A stretch of DNA of 60,390 bases from a bacterium (GCA_004558955.1 SFZC01000001.1:1-60390); one strand, 5' to 3'; shown: positions 16,411-26,001, numbered from the stretch's first letter. Program-made: numbers and translations. Notes: generated by a model not told the origin, from the letters alone.

Positions 16411-17079
16411 TTACTCCTCTCCCTCAACCTCTTTTTCTTGTTTTTTCTGTTGAGGTGTTTGCAAATGTTTCGTAAATTTTTGTTTTGTTTTCATTATCAA
16501 ATCAACGAATTTGTCCAGTTTCATCAAATTATCCATCGGAACAACAGGGGTTATAACGTTTTCAGGTATCGCAAATTCTGACGGGTCCTTTACGAGTTGA
16601 GTTGAGGCATACTCGACAGTCGTAAAAATCGAATCCAAATCTCTGAAAATTTCATCAAACAAGCCCATTACCTTGTTCAATCTTGTAGGTTCTTTTACCG
16701 CAATGATTTTGTCCGTAACATTTTCCTTATCAGGCGGATAAATTTCTAAAGCTTTTGAACCACCCAACCCCGAAAACTCAACCGTAGCAATCGAACCGAC
16801 AGGCAAAACCAAATCCTTTTGTGTAATCACAAATCTTATATAAACCTCATTGGAAATTATCTGAATTTGTTTGATATAACCGATTTGAACCCCCAAAAAC
16901 TTCACGGGAGAACCCACAATCAGCCCATCAACGTCACTCATAAAGATTTGATAATGTTTATACTGTTTCAACGATTGTTGTTGATGATATCTTATACCTA
17001 AAACGAGCATTGCAACAATGATAAGCCATATTCCAAACTCAACCCATGCATATACTCTAATATTGGTATTTTTTTTCAT
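16411..17079 (-). CDS. MlaD-family phospholipid transport substrate-binding protein
   Basis: 222 residues. One N-terminal membrane anchor (about residues 12-30) is followed by the MCE/MlaD domain: DVDGLIVGSPVKFLGVQIGY is the diagnostic core. A C-terminal helical, Lys/Gln-rich tail follows. MCE proteins form hexamers that shuttle lipids between inner and outer membranes with an ABC transporter; no mlaE or mlaF partner is next to it here. The start at 17079 is chosen because TATAAT (17086-17091) lies exactly 6 nt upstream with no ribosome site. The gene is co-transcribed with upp. Confidence 0.9.
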   Translation of the reverse strand: MKKNTNIRVYAWVEFGIWLIIVAMLVLGIRYHQQQSLKQYKHYQIFMSDVDGLIVGSPVKFLGVQIGYIKQIQIISNEVYIRFVITQKDLVLPVGSIATVEFSGLGGSKALEIYPPDKENVTDKIIAVKEPTRLNKVMGLFDEIFRDLDSIFTTVEYASTQLVKDPSEFAIPENVITPVVPMDNLMKLDKFVDLIMKTKQKFTKHLQTPQQKKQEKEVEGEE

Positions 17080-17085
17080 ACTTTT

Positions 17086-17091
17086 ATTATA
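17086..17091 (-). promoter_or_regulatory. -10 box TATAAT for mlaD-upp, leaderless spacing
   Basis: TATAAT on the minus strand is separated by 6 nt (AAAAGT) from the ATG at 17079. No convincing -35 hexamer was found 17 nt upstream. Confidence 0.55.
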
Positions 17092-17146
17092 CACAAAATT
17101 TTTGTATAATATAATTGTAAAATTTTATTTAATATATTTTGAGTAA

Positions 17147-17599
17147 ATGAAAATTTTAGACTTTGTAAAATCAATAATATATGAAGGTTTATCGTATTTC
17201 GTACCCGAAAAAATGTCCTACGAAATTACGGGGAAATGTAAAAAATGCGGAAAATGCTGTAATTATATGTACAGCGTTGACACCTACACGGAAGACGAAT
17301 TCAAATTTATGCAAAAACTTTTCCCCACCTACAAAAGATTTTACATAAAAGGCAAAGACGAGTTCGGAAACCTTATTTTTGCCTGCAAATTGGTAACTCC
17401 TGAAGGTTTATGCTCTGACTACAAGCACCGCCCGAGAATGTGCAGAAGATATCCCGTCAAACGCATTTCCTACCCCGCAAGACTCCACGAAGGCTGCGGT
17501 TACACGGTAAACATCAAAAAATTTGACGATTATTTACCACACAAATCACTTGATAAGAATCAAACTGCTGCCGACAAGCATAATCAAAACTCCGAGTAA
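17147..17599 (+). CDS. YkgJ-family CxxCxxCC protein
   Basis: 150 residues with the C31-x2-C34-x2-C37-C38 motif (KCKKCGKCCNY) that defines the YkgJ / UPF0153 zinc- or iron-cluster-binding family, plus later conserved cysteines in GLCSDYKHRPRMCRRYP and EGCGY. These proteins are widespread but their role is not established. The start ATG has no ribosome site; a TATATT box lies 8 nt upstream, so the mRNA may be nearly leaderless. The 3' end overlaps the convergent transporter gene by 54 nt. Confidence 0.85.
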   Translation: MKILDFVKSIIYEGLSYFVPEKMSYEITGKCKKCGKCCNYMYSVDTYTEDEFKFMQKLFPTYKRFYIKGKDEFGNLIFACKLVTPEGLCSDYKHRPRMCRRYPVKRISYPARLHEGCGYTVNIKKFDDYLPHKSLDKNQTAADKHNQNSE

Positions 17600-18403
17600 T
17601 TTTTTCCTGATATTTCTTTCCCCAAAAACTCTCCAACCGAAAATCACGGCAATTATCCCGGAAAGTTGGAACAAAGCAAGCGATAATCCCACATTCATTC
17701 TCTGAAACACAATATTTGTAGATAATTGCATCGCCCCAAGACAAACCGCAATGGCTAAAGTTAAAAGAATATCTTTGCCCAAAAATCGCACAGGTTTAAT
17801 TTTAAACACTCCCAAAAGAAAAAGCGAAAATAAAAATCCCGTAAAGCACCACAAAATGAATGCTTGCGGAGCAGAAGACATCAAAATTATCTTTTTAATC
17901 ACGACCGCTTCTCCGCCCGTGAGTATTAATGCCACAAATCTTAGCAAAATGTCTTTTCGCTTGATAACATTGATTATTCCGCCATTTTCTATAGTATCAA
18001 AAATATACCAACTTCCGTAAATAATTAACAATACACCCAAAAGTTCGACTACAGTAGGAATTTCGCCCAAGAACACCGCTGCAAGCACAAGTCCCACAAT
18101 GCATTTATATGAATTAATAGGTCCTAATATAGACATTTCGCCGTATTGGAGGGCTTTGATTAAGCAAATTGTTCCCGAAGTACACAACAATCCCGCAAAA
18201 CATACCAACAACCAATATTCCCCACCGTAAGAACCCCAAGAATAGTTTTTTAGTGCGGGATACAGACAAAACAACGTCAAAAATCCGTAAGAATAAGCAT
18301 TTATAAGAACAGACGAATGTTTCACGGACAACAATTTTTGCACAAAATTAGCAACGGGATTTGAAATAATTCTTACAAGCAAAGCAAGAATTGTACCAAA
18401 CAT
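17546..18403 (-). CDS. EamA/DMT-family membrane transporter
   Basis: 285 residues with about ten hydrophobic helices in two five-helix halves, each holding an EamA-type pattern (GTICLIKALQYGEMSILGPI; STNIVFQRMNVGLSLALFQL near its end). Drug/metabolite transporters of this kind export or import small metabolites; the substrate cannot be read from sequence. It starts 3 nt after the corA stop and so is second in that operon. Its end overlaps the YkgJ-like gene on the other strand. Confidence 0.85.
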   Translation of the reverse strand: MFGTILALLVRIISNPVANFVQKLLSVKHSSVLINAYSYGFLTLFCLYPALKNYSWGSYGGEYWLLVCFAGLLCTSGTICLIKALQYGEMSILGPINSYKCIVGLVLAAVFLGEIPTVVELLGVLLIIYGSWYIFDTIENGGIINVIKRKDILLRFVALILTGGEAVVIKKIILMSSAPQAFILWCFTGFLFSLFLLGVFKIKPVRFLGKDILLTLAIAVCLGAMQLSTNIVFQRMNVGLSLALFQLSGIIAVIFGWRVFGERNIRKKLLGVLIMLVGSSLILIK

Positions 18404-18406
18404 TGC

Positions 18407-19360
18407 CTACATCATTCCTTTTCTATTGAAGAACACCGCAACAATGCAAGTTGCCGTAACGGAAATTGTGATGACAATCAAAAAACCGAGCGGATTGTTT
18501 CCAAACGGCATAGGAACATTCATTCCCCAAAAACTACCAATCATTGTCGGAATAGACATAATAATTGTAATTGCCGCCAAAAATTTCATTACAAGGTTCA
18601 AATTATTGTTAATAATTGATGCCATGCAATCCATCATACTTTCAAGAATTGTTCTGTGCATTTCAACCATTTCGGCAGCCTGTTTGTTTTCAATGATAAC
18701 GTCTTCCAACATATCAATGTCATCTTCGGTAAACTTCAAAATTCGTTGCAAAGATTGAGTATTAACCATTCTCAAAAGTTTTTGCAACACCAACTGATTA
18801 TCCTTCAATGCCGTTGTGAAATAAACAAGGGATTTTTGGATTTCCATTAACTGAAAAAGAGCCTTGTTGTGAGTGGTTTTTTTCAAGGAATTTTCAATAT
18901 TTTCGGTCTGTTTGTTAATAATATTCAAATATCTCAAATAAAACTTTGCGGCACGAAACAAAATATTCAACATGAAATTTGCTTTGTTTCTTGTGTCGAA
19001 GAATTTTGTCGTATCAGCATTGAAAGAATTAATAATTTTATTTTCGTGAGAACAAACGGTAATAATACTTTCAGGAGTAAAAATCAAACCTAACGGTAAA
19101 GTATCAAAATTGCCCTCATCGTCCATAACAGGAACGTTGGTAATGATTAAGAGATTGCCGTCTTCAAAATCCATACGAGATAACTCATCAGCGTCCAAAG
19201 AGTTGTTTAAAAAGCTTTCATCTAATCCTAAAACCAAAGAAACTTTTTGTATTTCTTCTCGTGTCGGATTTATCAGATTAAACCAAGACCCCGAAACCGC
19301 TTGGTTTAGGTTCAAAGTTTCCAATTCTCCGTCATCTGTGGTCTTAGTAATTTCCAGCAT
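18407..19360 (-). CDS. corA: CorA-family magnesium/divalent cation channel
   Basis: 317 residues from the ATG at 19360, which has AGGA about 9 nt upstream. The N-terminal cytoplasmic funnel domain is long and helical, and the C-terminus has two membrane helices with the signature GMN of the pore (SFWGMNVP) in the loop between them. The channel takes up Mg2+ (or Co2+/Ni2+) as a pentamer. An in-frame extension to 19420 lacks family similarity and a ribosome site. It heads the operon with the EamA transporter. Confidence 0.93.
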   Translation of the reverse strand: MLEITKTTDDGELETLNLNQAVSGSWFNLINPTREEIQKVSLVLGLDESFLNNSLDADELSRMDFEDGNLLIITNVPVMDDEGNFDTLPLGLIFTPESIITVCSHENKIINSFNADTTKFFDTRNKANFMLNILFRAAKFYLRYLNIINKQTENIENSLKKTTHNKALFQLMEIQKSLVYFTTALKDNQLVLQKLLRMVNTQSLQRILKFTEDDIDMLEDVIIENKQAAEMVEMHRTILESMMDCMASIINNNLNLVMKFLAAITIIMSIPTMIGSFWGMNVPMPFGNNPLGFLIVITISVTATCIVAVFFNRKGMM

Positions 19361-19642
19361 ATTTTTGAGTCCTGTTATCGTTCGCATATTCATTAAACTA
19401 CACAATTTGACAAAGTGCAATAGTTCAAAAAATGTAGATTGTTTAACAAGGATTTTTGGGACTTAAGCCTTGATTTATTTTGATTACGAAAGAGACTCTG
19501 AATCACCGAGTAGAAACAGAAAATTACGTTTCGAGTTCCTCTCAACTCATTTTCTAGTCAGTTCAGAGTGATGAATAGGATAGCTTACCAAACATCTCGT
19601 CATTCTGAAAAGCTTAAAAATCCTTTGAGTTTACGAAAAATC
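19361..19642. repeat. Gene-free region with family B repeat (19493-19572) and a half hairpin of family A type (19599-19643)
   Basis: AGACTCTGAATCACCGAGTAG through to TTCAGAGTGA repeats almost exactly at 38544-38622, and its ends (ACTCTGAA and TTCAGAGT) are inverted. GTCATTCTGAAAAGCTTAAA plus CCTTTGAGTTTAC repeats at 38444-38480. The order of the two modules is reversed between the two sites. The right end runs up to the tcdA stop codon. Confidence 0.75.
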
Positions 19643-20392
19643 CTACTTAATCAAATCTTTAATAACTTCACCTGCGATAATCAAACCCACAACAGGCGGA
19701 ACAAATGCCGTACTTCCCGGGATTTGGTGTTTTACCGTACATTTTCTTGTTCCCGGAGAACAAACACAATGAGCCTTACAACTAATCGACATATCTTCTT
19801 TTGGTGTGATAGGCGGTTCTTTTGAATAAACGACCTTTACTCCCGTAATTTTACGCTTTCTCAACTCCGTACGAATTACTCTTGCCAAAGGGCAAACCGA
19901 AGTTTTGGAAATATCCGCCACCTCAAACCTTGTCGGGTCAAGTTTATTTCCTGCACCCATTGCACAAATTATAGGAGTTCCCGCAGCTTTTGCCTTCTCA
20001 ATCAACGATAACTTCCCGACAACCGTATCAATCGCATCAATTACATAATCATACTGGCTAAAATCAAACTCCGACTCGGTTTGCGGAGTATAAAAAGTTT
20101 GGTAAGTATTAACAACCGCATTCGGATTAATCTCCAAAATTCGCTCTTTTGCCACGTCAACTTTGTATTTGCCGACAGTTTTTCGTGTTGCATAGAGTTG
20201 TCTGTTCACGTTTGTAATGCAAACTTTGTCATCATCAATAATATCAATAGTGCCAAGTCCGCTACGAATAAGGGCTTCCACCGCATACGCACCGACTCCG
20301 CCTATCCCGAACACTGCAACTCGTGACTTTGCAAGTTTTTCGATACCTTCTTTACCTAATAATAATTCTGTTCTTGAAAATTGATTTAACAT
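19643..20392 (-). CDS. tcdA: tRNA threonylcarbamoyladenosine dehydratase (TcdA, ThiF/E1-like)
   Basis: 249 residues, normal for TcdA. It uses ATP to turn t6A37 of tRNA into the cyclic form ct6A. The Rossmann loop FGIGGVGAYAVEAL, the DDDKVCITNVNRQLYA block, DAIDTV and the Cys-containing region CKAHCVCSPGTRKC are visible. AAAGGA precedes the ATG by 8 nt. Its stop codon touches a repeat element. It is a single gene between the repeat and rnhA. Confidence 0.92.
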   Translation of the reverse strand: MLNQFSRTELLLGKEGIEKLAKSRVAVFGIGGVGAYAVEALIRSGLGTIDIIDDDKVCITNVNRQLYATRKTVGKYKVDVAKERILEINPNAVVNTYQTFYTPQTESEFDFSQYDYVIDAIDTVVGKLSLIEKAKAAGTPIICAMGAGNKLDPTRFEVADISKTSVCPLARVIRTELRKRKITGVKVVYSKEPPITPKEDMSISCKAHCVCSPGTRKCTVKHQIPGSTAFVPPVVGLIIAGEVIKDLIK

Positions 20393-20464
20393 TGAAAAAT
20401 CCTTTGTTTACCGAAATCAGATTACAATAAAAAATTTTTCCGCTCAAGAAAAATCCGCAAAAAT

Positions 20465-20944
20465 TTACGCCCCCGTAAAACCTGTATCTGTCAAAAGATT
20501 TTCACCGTTTGCAGAAGCAACCGCCATTTCATCACATCTTTCGTTAAATTCATGTCCGTTGTGACCTTTAACCCAAATAAATTTCACATTATGATTTTTC
20601 TTAGCCTCAAGCAAACGTTTCCACAAATCCTGATTTTTAACAGGTTGTTTATTCGCACCTTTCCAACCTTTTTTTACCCAACCATCAACCCATTTTTGAT
20701 TGAACGCATCAACCAAATATTTTGAATCAGAAGTCAATTCAACATCACACGGTCTTCTCAGGGCTTCAAGTCCGACAATCGCAGCCAAAAGTTCCATTCT
20801 GTTATTTGTTGTCACCGCAAACCCTTGTGTAATCTCTTTTTTATGAACTCTTCCATTTTCATCTTCAGCAATCAAAATCGTTCCGTATCCGCCTTTCCCA
20901 GGATTACCGCTACACGCCCCGTCCGTATAAATTTTTATTAGCAT
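20465..20944 (-). CDS. rnhA: Ribonuclease HI
   Basis: 159 residues. It degrades the RNA strand of RNA-DNA hybrids. The DEDD active site is seen at D8 (YTDGACSGNPG), E51 (NNRMELLAA), D73 (TSDSKYLVDA) and D138 (NERCDEMA). The usual basic handle KKGWKGANKQPVKN is present. AAAGGA lies upstream of the ATG, and the helicase gene ends 9 nt before it, so the two are co-transcribed; both act on nucleic-acid intermediates during replication and repair. Confidence 0.95.
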   Translation of the reverse strand: MLIKIYTDGACSGNPGKGGYGTILIAEDENGRVHKKEITQGFAVTTNNRMELLAAIVGLEALRRPCDVELTSDSKYLVDAFNQKWVDGWVKKGWKGANKQPVKNQDLWKRLLEAKKNHNVKFIWVKGHNGHEFNERCDEMAVASANGENLLTDTGFTGA

Positions 20945-20953
20945 AATTTTCCT

Positions 20954-22957
20954 TTATTCTTCCGTAATATCCCAAACTTCCAAAATATCATCAGGTATTC
21001 CGTCCAAAAATCGTGACGGCTTTGACAATACCATATTCATTGAATAATCATACATATCAACAGGATATGTAATATATAAATTATTTTTTGCCCTTGTTGT
21101 CGCAACGTACATCAAACGCAATTCCTCGTCCATTTCCTCTTCGGAATTGAACGAATAAACACTCGGAAATCTTCCGTCAACCGCCCCGATAATGAAAACA
21201 CTGTCCCATTCCAAACCCTTTGCGGAATGAATTGTCGAAATCGTCAAAGCTTCATCATCACTGTTCTTTTTATACATACCTTCAACACTTGCATCAGGCG
21301 GTTCTAAAGCCAAATCGCTTATAAAATCTTCCAAATTTGAATACTGAGTAGCCAAGTAACTGAAATGGTCTAAATCCTTTTCTCTTTTGTTAAAATCGTC
21401 ATATTTATCCTTCAAAATCGGGCGGTAATATGCTATTACCTCTTCCACAATATCAGAAGGCTTTTTGGTTGCAACCAAACTCCGCATTTTGTCTAACACT
21501 GACAACATCGGCACAATACTATCAACTTTTTTTGAAGGCAAAAGTTTCACATCAGGCTTCAACTGCCCCTTTATCACGGGAATAACGGAATTTACAGTAG
21601 ATGCCCCGACACCCCTTAATAAAAGCAAAATTCTGTTCAAACTGATAATATCATCGGGATTGATAACAACACGCAAATGAGCAACTATATCTTTTATGTG
21701 TGCAGTTTCCATAAATTTTGGACCGCCAAATTTTTGATACGGTATTGCTCTTTTTGAAAGTTCAATTTCTAAAGCATAAGACATTCGTGCATTTCTTGTC
21801 AAAACGCAAATATCCGACAAATTTATATCTTCGTCCAACAATTCCAAAATTCTTTGACAAATAAAATCCGCTTCCATTTGGGTATCCTTTGCACAAATCA
21901 AAGCAGGCACAATAGGCGATACAATATTTGAAAACAGGGTTTTTGCATATTTTTCTTTTGCTTTTGAAATAATTGTATTGGTTAATTTCAAAATATTTTG
22001 TGTACTTCTGTAATTCTGTTCCAATTTTATAATCGTTGTACCTTCAAAAAGTTTAGGAAAATCCAAAATATTGCGATAATTTGCTCCACGAAACGAATAA
22101 ATACTTTGTGCATCATCTCCAACAGCCATAATATTGTTGTGTTCAGATGCCAAAAGTTTTATTACATCGGCTTGTAAAGTGTTCGTATCTTGATACTCAT
22201 CAACCATAATATATTGATATTGGTTGGACAAATTTTTACGCAAATTCTCGTTATTTTCCAAAAGCAATTTGACATACAAAAGCAAATCATCATAATCCAA
22301 AACGGAATTTTCACGTTTATACGCAACATACGCCTTGTGAATTTCTATAATTTTATCTTCACAATGTGCAAATTGCGGGAATTCCTCTTGAATAATTTGT
22401 TTGGTCGGCGTTTCTTTATTAATACTTTTTGAATAAATTTCTAAAATTGTACCTTTTTTCGGAAATCTTTTTTCCTTTTTTGGAAGCATCTGTCCGACAA
22501 TGTGAGAAATAATATCTTCACAATCAGACTTATCCATAATCGTAAAATTATTTTTTAATTTCAAAAATTTTGAATATTTCCTCAAAATTAGGTTTGCAAA
22601 AGAGTGAAAAGTTCCGCCCGCAACCTTCTCACAACGTTCATCGAGCACCAAAGAAGCACGAGATAACATCTCGGCTGCGGCTTTTTTCGTAAAAGTCAAA
22701 AGCAAAATATTATCAGGATTGACACCGTCCTCAATAAGCCTTGCTACACGGTAAGTAAGTGTTTTTGTTTTTCCCGAACCGGCACCGGCAATAACCAAAA
22801 CCGGACCTTTTTTAGTTGTAACGGCAGACAACTGTGCAGGATTTAAGTCGTTTTCGTAATCGACTTTGTAATCCGTTTTGACAACATTTTTCTTTTTCAG
22901 CACATACTTTTTATGTGCAGGCTTCTTCTCCTCAGTCGTAACAATTGCATCTGCCAT
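20954..22957 (-). CDS. UvrD/PcrA/Rep-type superfamily 1 DNA helicase
   Basis: 667 residues. SF1A helicase motifs occur in order: Q-motif LNPAQLSAV, Walker A GAGSGKT, Ia TFTKKAAAEM, Walker B VDEYQDTN, III GDDAQSIYSFRGA, IV LEQNYRS, V TISTIHSAKGLEWD and VI VATTRAKN. It would unwind DNA 3' to 5' in repair or replication. It is shorter than typical PcrA (over 700) and has a basic N-terminal extension of about 35 residues. A TATAAT lies 9 nt before the ATG and no ribosome site is seen, so the leader is very short. rnhA follows. Confidence 0.93.
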   Translation of the reverse strand: MADAIVTTEEKKPAHKKYVLKKKNVVKTDYKVDYENDLNPAQLSAVTTKKGPVLVIAGAGSGKTKTLTYRVARLIEDGVNPDNILLLTFTKKAAAEMLSRASLVLDERCEKVAGGTFHSFANLILRKYSKFLKLKNNFTIMDKSDCEDIISHIVGQMLPKKEKRFPKKGTILEIYSKSINKETPTKQIIQEEFPQFAHCEDKIIEIHKAYVAYKRENSVLDYDDLLLYVKLLLENNENLRKNLSNQYQYIMVDEYQDTNTLQADVIKLLASEHNNIMAVGDDAQSIYSFRGANYRNILDFPKLFEGTTIIKLEQNYRSTQNILKLTNTIISKAKEKYAKTLFSNIVSPIVPALICAKDTQMEADFICQRILELLDEDINLSDICVLTRNARMSYALEIELSKRAIPYQKFGGPKFMETAHIKDIVAHLRVVINPDDIISLNRILLLLRGVGASTVNSVIPVIKGQLKPDVKLLPSKKVDSIVPMLSVLDKMRSLVATKKPSDIVEEVIAYYRPILKDKYDDFNKREKDLDHFSYLATQYSNLEDFISDLALEPPDASVEGMYKKNSDDEALTISTIHSAKGLEWDSVFIIGAVDGRFPSVYSFNSEEEMDEELRLMYVATTRAKNNLYITYPVDMYDYSMNMVLSKPSRFLDGIPDDILEVWDITEE

Positions 22958-23086
22958 AACAGAATTATTATAATTCAGGACTTAGAGCTTTTTCAATGTT
23001 GTTATGTAAATTTTTGATAAGTTTGGGAATTCTTCGCAGATTCGTGCTTTGTAACAAACTGATAAATTTCGTTCAATATCAGTCTT

Positions 23087-23128
23087 AAAAACAGACTCTG
23101 AATCTAGTTCATAATGACTATTTGGTTG
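23087..23128. repeat. Internally deleted family B repeat
   Basis: AGACTCTGAATC joins directly to TAGTTCATAATGACTATTTGG, that is, the left end and right end of the 38544-38635 element with the middle lost. It lies between the helicase and aroC. Confidence 0.6.
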
Positions 23129-23132
23129 AAAT

Positions 23133-24188
23133 TTACGAATAATAATGTCGTTTTAGTTCATCAACACAATCACCGCCGTATTTTAGCAGAATTTCATCAG
23201 CCAAAATCCACGCAACACGAGCCTCTGCAACTACCGAACACGCTTCAACCGCACAAACATCAGACCTTTCAAAATGAGCTTCTGTTTGCTCCATAGTTTC
23301 GGAATCAACTGTTTTTAACGGAGTTCGCATTGTAGGAATCGGTTTCATCACACCATAAACCACCAAATCTTCGCCATTTGTCATTCCGCCTTCAATACCA
23401 CCTGCGTGATTGGTTTTTCGCTTAACCTCGCCATTTTCGACAAACATTTCATCATGATATTGCGACCCCTGATACCCGAGCGGATTTGCACCGATTTCCA
23501 CCACTTTAACAGCAGGAATACTCATAACCGCCTGTGCTAAACGTCCATCAAGTCCTCTATCCCAATGAACATGCGAACCCAAACCCACAGGTAAATTCGT
23601 ATAAGTTACAACAAATTTTCCGCCGATTGTATCGCCTTTTCCTCGCATAATATCGACTTCTTCATTGAAATTTGCGGAACAACACGCCGAACCTATTTGA
23701 AGAACCTTTGAACTGCCTGTAATCTCAAGCTCTTTTAACAATAATTTTGCAACCGCCCCGACAGCAACCTCAATGGCGGTTTTTCTTGCACTGGAACGCT
23801 CCAAAATATTACGCAAATCCTGTTGGGCATACTTAACACTCCCCGCATAATCCGCATGACCGGGGCGATATGTGGAAAATTTCTTTTCATCTGTCACATC
23901 TTCGGGGGCAACACTCATAATCTTTTGCCAAGACTCAAAATCACGATTTTTCACAACAAGAGTAACAGGTGAACCCAATGTTTTGCCAAATCTGACACCT
24001 GAAGTTATTTCAACGGTATCCGTTTCAATTTTCATTCTCTCACCACGACCATAGCCTTGTTGACGGCGTTTAAGTTCGTTATTTATAAAATCAACATCAA
24101 TATTAATTCCTGCGGGCAAACCTTCTATTATTGCAGTTAAACATTTGCCGTGACTTTCTCCTGCCGTTAAAAACCTAATTTTTTTCAT
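23133..24188 (-). CDS. aroC: Chorismate synthase
   Basis: 351 residues. It converts EPSP to chorismate using reduced FMN, the final step of the shikimate pathway. Signatures: TAGESHGKCLTAIIEG, RRQQGYGRGERMKIE, the RPGHADYAG motif, RSSARKTAIEVAVGA and NHAGGIEGGMTNGED. It starts 2 nt after the stop of the upstream exported protein, indicating an operon. Full length, with no oddities. Confidence 0.97.
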   Translation of the reverse strand: MKKIRFLTAGESHGKCLTAIIEGLPAGINIDVDFINNELKRRQQGYGRGERMKIETDTVEITSGVRFGKTLGSPVTLVVKNRDFESWQKIMSVAPEDVTDEKKFSTYRPGHADYAGSVKYAQQDLRNILERSSARKTAIEVAVGAVAKLLLKELEITGSSKVLQIGSACCSANFNEEVDIMRGKGDTIGGKFVVTYTNLPVGLGSHVHWDRGLDGRLAQAVMSIPAVKVVEIGANPLGYQGSQYHDEMFVENGEVKRKTNHAGGIEGGMTNGEDLVVYGVMKPIPTMRTPLKTVDSETMEQTEAHFERSDVCAVEACSVVAEARVAWILADEILLKYGGDCVDELKRHYYS

Positions 24189-24190
24189 CT

Positions 24191-24667
24191 TTAATTATTT
24201 TCCTTTCGTCTTAAAAATGCTTGAACTTTCGTTTGCATCATTTCTTCGGTAATTTTCAAACCGGAATCGGTTTCTTGTACAATTTGATACATTTTAAGCC
24301 AATAAGTTTCCTTTGATGGCTGTCTTTCTGCCGTAATTTTCACCCCTTGCGAAGTTTTTTGGGCAATAATATTCCTGTACTTGTTCTTATACCTTCTAAG
24401 TTTAGCAGTTTTTTGTCCAATTTTCAATTCTTTAAAATATCTTTTTGTCGGCACAACCACCTCAACGACTTCCCCCGAAGGTTTTACAACCTCTCGGATA
24501 ATTTTCGCATTCGGAGAATACATCTCAAGCAAGTCGTCATTATAAGAATTTGCAAAATCCGTGTATTTTACAAAAAACTCCATAGCCTCTTTCGGGGTTT
24601 CGGAATATGTCGCAACAATTCCAAACATTACTCCAAAAATCGCAATTAATATTTTCATTCTAGTCAT
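24191..24667 (-). CDS. Exported hypothetical protein, possible NTF2-like fold
   Basis: 158 residues. Residues 4-20 form a signal peptide (ILIAIFGVMFGIVATYS). The mature part has a helix followed by YTDFANSYNDDLLEMYSPNAKI and later strands with TYWLKMYQIVQETDSGLKITEE, a pattern that resembles SnoaL/NTF2-type cone folds, but this is a guess from layout. AGAGAGG lies 8 nt before the ATG. It is upstream of aroC in the same transcript. Role unknown; a periplasmic binding protein is possible. Confidence 0.65.
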   Translation of the reverse strand: MTRMKILIAIFGVMFGIVATYSETPKEAMEFFVKYTDFANSYNDDLLEMYSPNAKIIREVVKPSGEVVEVVVPTKRYFKELKIGQKTAKLRRYKNKYRNIIAQKTSQGVKITAERQPSKETYWLKMYQIVQETDSGLKITEEMMQTKVQAFLRRKENN

Positions 24668-24768
24668 CTGATAAACCTCTCTTGAGTAAGTTTTGCCAAT
24701 ATTATAAAAATATACACTTCCCCGACACGGTAGAAAAAACTATAATTTTTGTGTAAACTGAAAGTATT

Positions 24769-25155
24769 ATGAATAAAATTTTATTAGTTGATGATGTTCC
24801 GGGGTGGGTTCGATTTCACAAAACAAACCTTGAATACCTAAATCTCCCAAATACCGAAATTGACACTGCATATAGTGCAAAAGAAGGTTTAGCGAAAATT
24901 GAAGCAAACATTGATGCTCCGTTTACCGCCATTTTTACGGATTTACAAATGGAAAGCGATTTTTTACCGAAATACGCAGGGGAATGGCTTGTCTATCAAA
25001 TAAAAACTTACAAAGAATATAAAAATTCAAAAATCATCATAGTTTCGGCGTCTCCTCAAATCGAACATATCGCAAAGCAATACAATGTTGATTTTATTCC
25101 AAAACCTACAATCAGAAATGCTGACTGTAGCATTTACAAAAAATTTCTCAACTGA
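24769..25155 (+). CDS. Stand-alone response-regulator receiver domain
   Basis: 128 residues, one CheY-like fold and no output domain. Acidic pocket D8-D9 (LLVDDV), phospho-acceptor D58 (IFTDLQME), the switch residue in IVSASP and Lys in FIPKPT are all in place, so it should be phosphorylated. An insertion after D58 (ESDFLPKYAGEW) is typical of several single-domain receivers. No kinase is adjacent. A TATAAT is at 24741-24746. It could act as a diffusible phosphate relay or bind a partner. Confidence 0.88.
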   Translation: MNKILLVDDVPGWVRFHKTNLEYLNLPNTEIDTAYSAKEGLAKIEANIDAPFTAIFTDLQMESDFLPKYAGEWLVYQIKTYKEYKNSKIIIVSASPQIEHIAKQYNVDFIPKPTIRNADCSIYKKFLN

Positions 25156-25177
25156 TTTTTTAATTTCATAAAAGGAC

Positions 25178-25888
25178 TTAATTTAAACTTTTCAAAAGGT
25201 CTGAAATGTCGAGGTTTCCGCCGTTACGACCGACACCGTTACGGGTAACATCAACCGAATAAGCACCTAAATTTATTGCGGCTAAAGAGTTTTCTAACGC
25301 ATAGCCCTGATTATTATGAGCATGAAAACTTATGTTTTTATACCCCAAAATTTTGAATTTGTTATAATACTGTGCGATTTCAGAAGGTTTCAAAACACTG
25401 TAACTGTCTGCAAAATACAGGCTTTCCAAAATTTCTTTTCGCTCCCACATATAAAGGTACAAATACCCGTCCGCATCAATATTTGAAACATCCATTAACT
25501 GAACAAAAACTCTATAACCTTTGTCATACAAATCTCCTGCAATCTCTAATGCCGCTTGAATTTTATCAGGATGAGCGGCAATTCTTACAAAATCTATATA
25601 ATCATCATTTCGTCCCACAAAATCTTCAGGATTATACCTTTTGACATCCGTCATCACTCCGATTAACAAGTCATTTTTTATATTTGCAAAAGGTTTTGCA
25701 ACTTCAGACAAACAACGATAAAATCGCCCTTTTCCTTCTGTTTCCAAGTAATTTCTATAACCTATTTCACAATACGAAACCTTATTAGCCTTCAAAAACT
25801 CAAGATGAGAAAAAATATATTCATCAGAATATTCCCAATTATCGGCATAACCGCCATCTCTTGTTGTACAATCCAAAATTTTAACCAT
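25178..25888 (-). CDS. HMG-CoA lyase-like (DRE-TIM) aldolase-family protein
   Basis: 236 residues. The N-terminal DCTTRDGGY is the DRE-TIM metallolyase signature (metal-binding Asp and Arg), and HAHNNQGYALENSL supplies the His-x-His metal ligands, followed by GVGRNGGN. It looks like the catalytic barrel of 4-hydroxy-2-oxovalerate aldolase or citramalate-type enzymes but lacks their extra C-terminal domains and is shorter than most. Substrate unknown. A TAATAT box 6 nt before the ATG with GTGACA 17 nt above suggests a leaderless mRNA. It is divergent from a radical SAM gene. Confidence 0.82.
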   Translation of the reverse strand: MVKILDCTTRDGGYADNWEYSDEYIFSHLEFLKANKVSYCEIGYRNYLETEGKGRFYRCLSEVAKPFANIKNDLLIGVMTDVKRYNPEDFVGRNDDYIDFVRIAAHPDKIQAALEIAGDLYDKGYRVFVQLMDVSNIDADGYLYLYMWERKEILESLYFADSYSVLKPSEIAQYYNKFKILGYKNISFHAHNNQGYALENSLAAINLGAYSVDVTRNGVGRNGGNLDISDLLKSLN

Positions 25889-25894
25889 ATATGA

Positions 25895-25923
25895 ATATTA
25901 CCATATTTTTTACAAATTGTCAC
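25895..25923 (-). promoter_or_regulatory. Promoter GTGACA-N17-TAATAT, leaderless spacing
   Basis: On the minus strand the -10 box TAATAT (25895-25900) is 6 nt before the ATG at 25888, and GTGACA (25918-25923, five of six bases of the consensus) is 17 nt upstream of it. Confidence 0.6.
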
Positions 25924-26001
25924 AAAATTATTACCGTGTCGGATAATTTATTTTGTCCTTCAAATATATAACATGTTTATATCGAAAGGAGAGCAATCAA
26001 A